The position numbers and the translations under genes were made by a program. Of a stretch of DNA of 5,900 nucleotides, positions 1-4,878 are shown piece after piece (the first letter of the stretch is position 1; the number at the start of each line of letters is the position of its first letter). The stretch is taken from positions 1-5,900 of the forward strand of contig CAJXWI010000181.1 of NCBI GenBank assembly GCA_913062735.1, in the 5' to 3' direction. The stretch comes from an uncultured Arcobacter sp. Its GTDB lineage: Bacteria; Campylobacterota; Campylobacteria; Campylobacterales; Arcobacteraceae. The notes beneath the pieces were generated by a model. The model was given only the letters and a program-made list of their open reading frames with translations. It made no database searches and was not told the origin of the DNA.

Positions 1-1265
1 TGTGCATCTGTTTTTGAAACTATTGCACTCTCATCTAAGGCAATTTTGTATTGATTTAATAAATCCAAACTTGAAGTTAATTCTTCTTGAATAGTATCAA
101 TTAAGTGAGTTTGTACAGAAATCTTCTTTGATAAAACTTCTTTTTCTTTATTTGTTTCAGTTTTTTTATTGACATTATTTTCACAAAGAGAAAGTGTTGT
201 ACTTGTATTGTTTAATAAATGTGTTTTTCCTTTGTTATAAAAAAACTCTCCATGAGTAAAAAACCCACTGTTTGAAGCTATTTTATTTAGGATAGTAAAT
301 TCATTGTGTTTTTCATCATAAATAAAACGTTTTCTTGCACTACATGAATAAACAAAAAGTGCTTCAATTGGATTTTGAAGTATTCTTTCTTTGTGTTTAT
401 AGGTATCATTTAAACTGTCAGTTTCATGAGTGACAGAAAATTTTACCCTGTCTCCTTCTTGAATTTTTCCTGAAAATAAATAAGCATTGTCTTGTGTTTT
501 TTCTCTCATTGAGAGTGCAACATTCATTGTTTTTTCAGTTTTTATAAGGGGAAATTCGTAGTCATAACTGGGTAGTTGAGAAACAATTTGTTTCCCTAAA
601 TAATGTGAATAGACCTCTTGTATAGGTTTATTATCAAGCTCATATATAATATTATTCTCACATTTACTTACCAACATTTCTTTTCCCACCGTACTCCAAG
701 TAAGTGAATAATCTGAATATACATTTAATTCTGTGGAGTTTAATGAAAGTAAAACAATACCTTCTTTATAAATAGTATTGTCTTTGATAATGAAATTTTC
801 TTTTGAATGATCTTCTCCACTTGCACAACCTCCAGCTATAACAAGCGATTTATTATTCTTAGTAAATGCATCAAGAAAACCTTCCGAATCATTTTTAAAG
901 GCTTCTGAGAAAATAATACAGGCTTTAGTATCACTTTTGATAATATTTTTTGCTGCTTTTAAGCCTTGGGAATAATTTACTTTTGGATAATAATATACTT
1001 CTAATTTGCTATGTTCGAAAAAACAAAAGGAGATAAGAATTTTATCATTACACAGTTTTCCATTGTTGATACCTCCTGAACTTGAAGCACCAATAACAGT
1101 AGCATTTGGAAGTCTTTCTTTTAGATGTAATAATATTTTTTTTATAATGTTTGTATTAAAATCAGCACAAAAAAGTTGTATCATGATAGTCTTAGAAGAA
1201 GGAAACTTTAGTATTTCTTCTTCTAATTTAGTATGCGTATAAAATATATGGTTAACTAAGTGCAT
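1..1265 (-). CDS. FIST-domain sensor protein with a PAS domain beginning at the window edge (C-terminus missing)
   Basis: This is a soluble signalling protein, of which 421 residues are in the window and the rest lies beyond base 1. The FIST_N part covers about residues 25-200 and carries the GASSSGG loop (59-65) and the glycine-rich AGGCASGED segment (144-152). FIST_C covers about 215-360, with YLG (222-224), EGDRVKFS (270-277), the YSCSAR motif (306-311) and the family hallmark SGFFTHGEFF (333-342). A polar, probably helical linker (about 362-404) leads to ALDESAIVSKTDA (409-421), which is how many PAS domains start. FIST domains are thought to bind small ligands, possibly amino acids, and usually sit ahead of a histidine kinase, GGDEF or methyl-accepting output; the output here is out of view. 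I found no N-terminal membrane segment. The ATG at 1265 is the first start after an in-frame TAA. Its Shine-Dalgarno is weak (AAAAG). The gene probably has its own promoter in the 1266-1352 gap. Confidence 0.9.
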   Translation of the reverse strand, partial: MHLVNHIFYTHTKLEEEILKFPSSKTIMIQLFCADFNTNIIKKILLHLKERLPNATVIGASSSGGINNGKLCNDKILISFCFFEHSKLEVYYYPKVNYSQGLKAAKNIIKSDTKACIIFSEAFKNDSEGFLDAFTKNNKSLVIAGGCASGEDHSKENFIIKDNTIYKEGIVLLSLNSTELNVYSDYSLTWSTVGKEMLVSKCENNIIYELDNKPIQEVYSHYLGKQIVSQLPSYDYEFPLIKTEKTMNVALSMREKTQDNAYLFSGKIQEGDRVKFSVTHETDSLNDTYKHKERILQNPIEALFVYSCSARKRFIYDEKHNEFTILNKIASNSGFFTHGEFFYNKGKTHLLNNTSTTLSLCENNVNKKTETNKEKEVLSKKISVQTHLIDTIQEELTSSLDLLNQYKIALDESAIVSKTDA

Positions 1266-1296
1266 AATCTTTTGTCTTTATTTAATAATTTTAAAT

Positions 1297-1305
1297 AGTA
1301 TAACA
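1297..1305 (-). promoter_or_regulatory. Putative extended -10 promoter for the FIST gene
   Basis: On the minus strand the sequence reads TGTTATACT: an extended TG, one base, then TATACT (5 of 6 matches to TATAAT). No recognisable -35 hexamer lies 16-18 bp upstream, which is common in Campylobacterota. A start about 7 bases downstream would give a leader of roughly 25 nt before the ATG at 1265. Prediction from sequence only. Confidence 0.5.
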
Positions 1306-1329
1306 AAACAAGCTTATTACTAGCTATGT

Positions 1330-1354
1330 AAAAAGAAAAATAACAATTTATTTT
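1330..1354 (-). terminator. Weak candidate intrinsic terminator after the ATP-grasp gene
   Basis: On the minus strand a 7-bp stem, AAAATAA pairing with TTATTTT around the loop ATTG, is followed by TCTTTTT. The stem overlaps the TAA stop of the ATP-grasp gene. It contains only A-T pairs, so its stability is low, and in DNA this AT-rich it could arise by chance. Its position at the end of the three-gene unit and before a separate promoter is the main support. Confidence 0.3.
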
Positions 1355-2534
1355 ACTCTTCTATTATATGGCCCACAAATTTTGACATATTATCAAGAAT
1401 TTTTCCACCTTTTCTAAAACCCAGCGCACAAGCTTCGTAAGCATAAAAAACACCGGCTTGATAATATTCACCTTCTTCATCTTGATTAAATTCATAGAAC
1501 TCTTGATAAATAGCCTTATATCCTTCATATTCTCCATCTGTTTTCATATCTAAAGAATTGTCTTCATTTACAATAGCAATATTTGCGCCTTCTCTTCCAA
1601 AACATCTTTTCTCCACTTGTTTAGTATTTACAAGGGGTTCAAAAGATGTTTCTAATAATAATGGATGATTAGGATACATGTCCCATAATATTTTCATCAT
1701 CGCTTTTGATTGGAACATTAATGTGTAAGCTGGATTAAAAATAATACTTTTTTTATTTTTAATAATTTCATTAATTATCATTGCTAATTCATTTTCATCA
1801 ATTGCTATATCTTCCCAAGGAATAAGTTTGAACCAAAATTCAAAATTAACATCATCTTTATGAATTCCTTCATCTGAAAATTGTACATTTTCTATATATT
1901 CATACTCAGTATTGAAACCTGCTTCATTTGCAATATGCTGTAATAGTTTTGTTGTATTTTCATCTTCTGAAGATGTTGAAATAGATGAAAACAATATTTT
2001 CCATCCTAAATCTTTGTAATATTCTTCAAATTTTTCAACATCAGAATCAAGAGTGATTAAACGTTTGAAGTTATCTTTGATGGCTTCATACAAGTTATTA
2101 AATTGTTTTGCTTCATCAAGGCCATTCTTTTTAAGAAGAGCCCATTGTATTATAGCTGTTTCAAAAAGTGAAGTAGGGGTGTCTGCATTAAACTCTATTA
2201 GTTTTATAGCTTTTCCATCCATTCCTCCTGCTAAATCAAAACGAGAATATAAATGCCAATGAACATCTTCTTCCCAAGATTCTTTAATTGTTTCCACTAA
2301 ATTAAAAGGAATATTAATTTCATGAAATAAGTCATTATCAATAACATATTGTCCTGCTTCACAAAACATATCATAAAGTTCATTGCTTGCTTCATAATAT
2401 GCATTGGCTTCTTCTTCACTTAGAACTACGATTTCATTTGAAATATAAGAACTTTCATCAAGATCTGTATGCCATGAAAAACCTATGGATTCAAGATAGT
2501 CATTACTTAAAGGTTCAAGTTGTTTTAATTTCAT
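1353..2534 (-). CDS. Glutathionylspermidine-synthase-like ATP-grasp ligase (YgiC/YjfC type)
   Basis: This 393-residue cytoplasmic protein matches the synthetase domain of glutathionylspermidine synthase and is close in length to E. coli YgiC/YjfC (about 386). The N-terminal amidase domain of bifunctional GspS is absent. Visible family motifs are HLYSRFDL (94-101), LIEFNADTPTSLFE (112-125, with Glu114, Asn116 and Asp118 at the expected metal/ATP positions), NPAYTLMFQSKAMMKILWDM (267-286), PNHPLLLET (288-296), the ATP-loop motif FGREGANI (312-319), and the C-terminal block GFRKGGKILDNMSKFVGH (372-389). The family couples ATP hydrolysis to amide bond formation. YgiC-type members are not established glutathionylspermidine makers, so the substrate is unknown. 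The gene is third in the aroE unit, 3 nt behind the lipoprotein gene, with a strong GGAGG 7 nt before the ATG. The start is secure. Pairing with a lipoprotein recalls ygiB-ygiC and suggests an envelope or lipoprotein-related job (inference). Confidence 0.9.
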   Translation of the reverse strand: MKLKQLEPLSNDYLESIGFSWHTDLDESSYISNEIVVLSEEEANAYYEASNELYDMFCEAGQYVIDNDLFHEINIPFNLVETIKESWEEDVHWHLYSRFDLAGGMDGKAIKLIEFNADTPTSLFETAIIQWALLKKNGLDEAKQFNNLYEAIKDNFKRLITLDSDVEKFEEYYKDLGWKILFSSISTSSEDENTTKLLQHIANEAGFNTEYEYIENVQFSDEGIHKDDVNFEFWFKLIPWEDIAIDENELAMIINEIIKNKKSIIFNPAYTLMFQSKAMMKILWDMYPNHPLLLETSFEPLVNTKQVEKRCFGREGANIAIVNEDNSLDMKTDGEYEGYKAIYQEFYEFNQDEEGEYYQAGVFYAYEACALGFRKGGKILDNMSKFVGHIIEE

Positions 2535-2537
2535 CTC

Positions 2538-3152
2538 TTAACCTCCAAAAAATGAAGAACGTTTTTTGCTGCTGTTTGAGGAACCAAAAAAACCACTCTT
2601 TTTAGAGCTTGAACTTGATCTTGAAGTACTTGATTTAGCTTTAGAAAAACTGCTTTTTGATTTTGAATATGTTGATGGAGATTTGTATTGCGTTCTTCGT
2701 TGAGATTGGTAATTTGAATTGTTAAATAATTTATTTCCTATGTAAGAACCAATCATTGCTCCTGCAACAGATGATAATAATACGCCACCAAGACCCATTC
2801 CACCATTTCCTGATGATACTTCTGGATTCGTTAATGCAGATGTTCCATTTTGGATTTTTACGTCTTCTTCACGTACAAGTGCATCAATCTCTGCTTTAGA
2901 TAAGATACGCTCAGTTCCGTCTGGTTTTCGTAAAACAATAGTAGTGTTTGCACTTGGAAACTCATCAACAATTGCATATGAACCATTTATTTCTTCTTGA
3001 ATGATTACAAAAGCACCTTGTTTTTGGCTAGCATTTGTAAAGGCATCATTTTTTTGAGAATTTTTATCTTCACAACCTACTAATCCCAGTACTAATACTG
3101 CACCAAGGCCACCAACCATTGCATAATTCGATATTTTCTTAATGTGTTTCAT
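2538..3152 (-). CDS. UPF0323-type lipoprotein with serine-rich, Gly-Gly-ending tail
   Basis: A 204-residue predicted lipoprotein of unknown function. Residues 1-26 form a type II signal peptide: Lys at 2, 5 and 6, a hydrophobic core, and the lipobox LVGC with the lipidated Cys at 27. A globular part (about 45-110) follows, including RKPDGTERILSKAEIDALV (75-93). Next comes a glycine-rich, zipper-like segment (115-141, ending GAMIGSYIGN) that could contact membrane or self-associate. The tail (about 150-204) is dominated by Ser, Lys and Arg and carries a repeated motif, KKSGFFG then KKRSSFFGG at the very end. The start and overall plan fit the UPF0323 family known from Campylobacter and Helicobacter, which in C. 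jejuni (Cj0371, from memory) lies beside a glutathionylspermidine-synthase-like gene, as here. The ATG lies inside the end of aroE (14-nt overlap), with AAAGGA 5 nt upstream, so coupled translation is likely. Confidence 0.85.
   Translation of the reverse strand: MKHIKKISNYAMVGGLGAVLVLGLVGCEDKNSQKNDAFTNASQKQGAFVIIQEEINGSYAIVDEFPSANTTIVLRKPDGTERILSKAEIDALVREEDVKIQNGTSALTNPEVSSGNGGMGLGGVLLSSVAGAMIGSYIGNKLFNNSNYQSQRRTQYKSPSTYSKSKSSFSKAKSSTSRSSSSSKKSGFFGSSNSSKKRSSFFGG
2541..2546 (-). promoter_or_regulatory. Strong ribosome binding site inside the upstream gene's last codons
   Basis: GGAGGT on the minus strand forms both the last two sense codons (Gly-Gly) of the lipoprotein gene and a near-consensus Shine-Dalgarno for the ATP-grasp gene, 7 nt before its ATG counted from GGAGG. 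It is the best Shine-Dalgarno in the window; the other genes use AAGGA or AAAGG. Ribosomes finishing the lipoprotein would cover the next start. Confidence 0.8.
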
Positions 3153-3948
3153 TATTTTCCTTTAAAGCTTGTCTCATAATTTCAATTGTTTTTGTATCTA
3201 TTGTTTGTTTTAAAAAATATTCTAAGGCCAATACCCCTTGATATAAAAGCATATCTTCTCCATCTTTTACTTGAAGTTTTTCTTTTTTTGCTAAGGCTAA
3301 AAAAGGTGTTGTAATTCCATAAATGCAGTCAAATGCGTAATGTGCATTTAAAAAGACATTTTCAAGTTTCTGCATTGGTAAGGGATACTCTTGATCTTTA
3401 AGGCCAGCACTGGTTGCATTAACAACTAAGTCATAAGCATTTAATCTGAAATTATCCCACGTAAAAGTTCTAATATTATTTTCTTTAAAGAAAATAAGTT
3501 TTTCTGGTGAGCGGTTTATTACAGTAACATCATAATTTTTTTCTTGTAAACTTAAGGCAATAGCTTTAGCTGTTCCTCCAGCTCCTAAAATAAGAACCTT
3601 TTTAACATTTTTGAATACTTGTATGGCTTTTATAAAACCTGCCCCATCTGTATTATAAGCAATGATTTTATCATTCTCTTTTATATACGTATTAACTGCT
3701 TGTATTTTTTGTGCAATTCCTCTTACTTCATCTGCTTTTAAATAAGCCGTTTCTTTGTGAGGAACTGTTATATTAGCTCCTAAGAACCCTTCTTTATTAA
3801 ATACATCGTTAATCGTGTTTGCATTTTTTAATAAATATTTTTCATAAATATTATCATGTTTTAGATACTCAAATGCAGCATTATGCATTTGAGGGGATTT
3901 TGAATGTTCAACAGGGTCTCCAAAGATTACGAATCTATTTTTTTGCAT
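3139..3948 (-). CDS. aroE: Shikimate dehydrogenase (NADP-dependent)
   Basis: AroE reduces 3-dehydroshikimate to shikimate with NADPH, the fourth step of the chorismate pathway, in the cytoplasm. The protein is 269 residues from the ATG at 3948, normal for the family. The substrate-binding N-domain shows FGDPVEHSKSPQMHN (9-23; Ser16 and Ser18 bind shikimate), NITVPHK (59-65; Lys65 is catalytic), Asn86, and YNTDG (98-102; Asp101 is the catalytic partner). The nucleotide domain has the dinucleotide loop GAGGTAKA (122-129), the NADP-phosphate motif NRS (145-147) and NATSAG (177-182). LLYQG near the C-terminus supplies the conserved Gln. An in-frame GTG at 3978 would add ten residues, but the ATG has AAGGA 5 nt upstream and family proteins start at this point, so the ATG is preferred. 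It is first in a unit with the lipoprotein and ATP-grasp genes. No key residue is missing. Confidence 0.95.
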   Translation of the reverse strand: MQKNRFVIFGDPVEHSKSPQMHNAAFEYLKHDNIYEKYLLKNANTINDVFNKEGFLGANITVPHKETAYLKADEVRGIAQKIQAVNTYIKENDKIIAYNTDGAGFIKAIQVFKNVKKVLILGAGGTAKAIALSLQEKNYDVTVINRSPEKLIFFKENNIRTFTWDNFRLNAYDLVVNATSAGLKDQEYPLPMQKLENVFLNAHYAFDCIYGITTPFLALAKKEKLQVKDGEDMLLYQGVLALEYFLKQTIDTKTIEIMRQALKENNETH

Positions 3949-3953
3949 TGTTT

Positions 3954-3960
3954 TCCTTTT
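3954..3960 (-). promoter_or_regulatory. Ribosome binding site that decides the aroE start
   Basis: AAAAGGA on the minus strand lies 5 nt before the ATG at 3948. The alternative GTG at 3978 has no comparable purine-rich site in front of it, and the predicted -10 box (3969-3974) would start transcription downstream of that GTG. Confidence 0.65.
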
Positions 3961-3968
3961 AAAAAAGG

Positions 3969-3974
3969 ATTTTA
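3969..3974 (-). promoter_or_regulatory. Putative -10 box for the aroE operon
   Basis: TAAAAT on the minus strand, preceded by GTGT and a T-rich stretch, lies in the divergent gap. A start about 7 bases downstream would leave a short leader of about 14 nt before the aroE ATG. No clear -35 is visible. Low information in such AT-rich DNA. Confidence 0.4.
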
Positions 3975-4003
3975 ACACAAAATGAACTAAGAAGATATTA
4001 AAA

Positions 4004-4009
4004 TATACA
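4004..4009 (+). promoter_or_regulatory. Putative -10 box for pgeF
   Basis: TATACA on the plus strand within the 83-bp divergent gap is the best -10-like hexamer ahead of pgeF. It predicts a leader of roughly 16 nt that contains the TAAAGG ribosome binding site (4019-4024, 7 nt before the ATG). Several overlapping AT-rich alternatives, such as TATTAA at 3996-4001, cannot be excluded. Confidence 0.35.
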
Positions 4010-4031
4010 AAAGAATTCTAAAGGTTAATAT

Positions 4032-4703
4032 ATGTTTCATATTGAAAGTTTTTTTAGTGATAAAATGGATGGTAATATAGCTTACCATGTGAGAGATATT
4101 GTAAAAAATGTTGATAAAAATAGAAAAACACTCTCATTAAAACATGGCTTTAGTGTAAACAATATTATGTATATGGATCAAGTCCATGGAAATACAATCA
4201 AAATAGTACACAATGACTCTGCAAGGCTTTCACATGCTTGTGATGCTTTAATAACACAGGAAAAAGGTTTACAATTGATGGTCATGGTGGCTGATTGTAT
4301 TCCTATACTTATGAAAGATTCAAAAAAAGGCGTTATAGCAGCTGTTCATGCCGGTAGAAAATCAAGTTTTTTAAAAATTGTAGAAGACGTAGTCTTAAGC
4401 ATGCAAAAAGAATTCTCTTGCAAGGCTTGTGATATTGAAGTGGAATTGGGACCCTCAATTCAAGTATGTTGTTATGAAGTGAATGAAGAGATGCAAAGTT
4501 TTGTAAAAAATAACTTTGGAGAAAAATTCTGCAAGGGTAAAAATATAAATTTACAAGAAATAAACAAAAAAATATTAAATGATTTGGGTGTTAATAATAT
4601 TACTTCTTCAAATCACTGCACCAAATGTGGAGATGAAAAATATTTTTCATATAGAAATAATTCTGATTGTGGAAGATTTGCAGGTTTTATAGGATTAAAA
4701 TAA
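4032..4703 (+). CDS. pgeF: Peptidoglycan editing factor PgeF (YfiH/laccase-domain, DUF152 family)
   Basis: PgeF-family proteins are zinc-containing cytoplasmic enzymes. In E. coli, YfiH removes wrongly incorporated L-Ser from UDP-MurNAc-peptide precursors; older annotation calls them polyphenol oxidases or multicopper laccases. The 223 residues cover the single domain and are slightly short against the usual 240-260. Family motifs are MDQVHGN (48-54), VADCIPILM (86-94), AAVHAGRK (103-110), LGPSIQVCCYEV (139-150), CTKCGDEKYFSYR (196-208) and CGRFAGFIGL (213-222). The three expected metal ligands are present: His52, Cys89 and His106. The usual HAGWRG is HAGRKS here, and there are ten cysteines, including CxxC at 130-133 and 196-199. 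The ATG has AAAGG 7 nt upstream. The gene stands alone, divergent from aroE, with the malic enzyme gene 175 bp downstream on the same strand. The family is clear; the substrate is inferred from the family. Confidence 0.92.
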   Translation: MFHIESFFSDKMDGNIAYHVRDIVKNVDKNRKTLSLKHGFSVNNIMYMDQVHGNTIKIVHNDSARLSHACDALITQEKGLQLMVMVADCIPILMKDSKKGVIAAVHAGRKSSFLKIVEDVVLSMQKEFSCKACDIEVELGPSIQVCCYEVNEEMQSFVKNNFGEKFCKGKNINLQEINKKILNDLGVNNITSSNHCTKCGDEKYFSYRNNSDCGRFAGFIGLK

Positions 4704-4731
4704 TACTTTAGATTATATGCTGGTGTAAATG

Positions 4732-4753
4732 GTAAATATTATGTAAATATCAT
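4732..4753 (+). repeat. 11-bp tandem direct repeat upstream of the malic enzyme gene
   Basis: GTAAATATTAT is followed immediately by GTAAATATCAT (10 of 11 identical). A shorter GTAAAT precedes it at 4725-4730 and GTAT follows at 4754. The period is about one helical turn and the pair sits about 50-75 bp upstream of the TATAAT box, a plausible place for an activator to bind, but AT-rich DNA makes such repeats fairly common by chance. Confidence 0.5.
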
Positions 4754-4805
4754 GTATCTTAAACTTAATAAAAACTTTTTATACGAAGTTATCCCCTGTT
4801 TTTAT

Positions 4806-4811
4806 TATAAT
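4806..4811 (+). promoter_or_regulatory. -10 box (TATAAT) of the malic enzyme promoter
   Basis: A perfect TATAAT lies 67 bp before the malic enzyme ATG, preceded by a T-rich stretch (TGTTTTTAT). No TTGACA-like -35 is seen at 16-18 bp. Transcription from about 4818 would give a leader near 60 nt, ending with AAGGA at 4867-4871, 7 nt before the start codon. Confidence 0.6.
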
Positions 4812-4878
4812 TAAGTTTCATTTAGTTACAATTCTTTCAAATAACATACAGGGTTATAAAAATACTAAGGACTATAAA

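Noticed and set aside
1006..1242. Open frame of 78 codons on the plus strand
   Set aside because: It lies wholly antisense to the FIST domain coding sequence, has no ribosome binding site and resembles no known protein.
2053..2605. Two plus-strand open frames (2053-2262 and 2387-2605)
   Set aside because: Both are antisense to the well-supported ATP-grasp gene (the second also to the lipoprotein gene's end). Their composition looks like complement-strand noise.
3283..3294. T7 and A7 runs within aroE as possible phase-variation tracts
   Set aside because: Runs of seven A or T are common at this base composition, the frame is intact, and a housekeeping enzyme is an unlikely phase-variable gene.
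3956..3968. Imperfect inverted repeat CCTTTTAAAAAAGG near the aroE start
   Set aside because: The arms are short and A/T-dominated. They are explained by the ribosome binding site next to a T-rich promoter stretch.
3949..3978. Longer aroE reading frame starting at GTG 3978
   Set aside because: It adds ten residues not expected in AroE, lacks a good ribosome binding site, and would lie upstream of the predicted transcription start. The ATG at 3948 has AAGGA at 5 nt.
4768..4782. Perfect AT-only palindrome ATAAAAACTTTTTAT after pgeF
   Set aside because: It has a one-base centre, so it cannot form a terminator hairpin, and it contains only A/T arms. It may be chance in AT-rich DNA.
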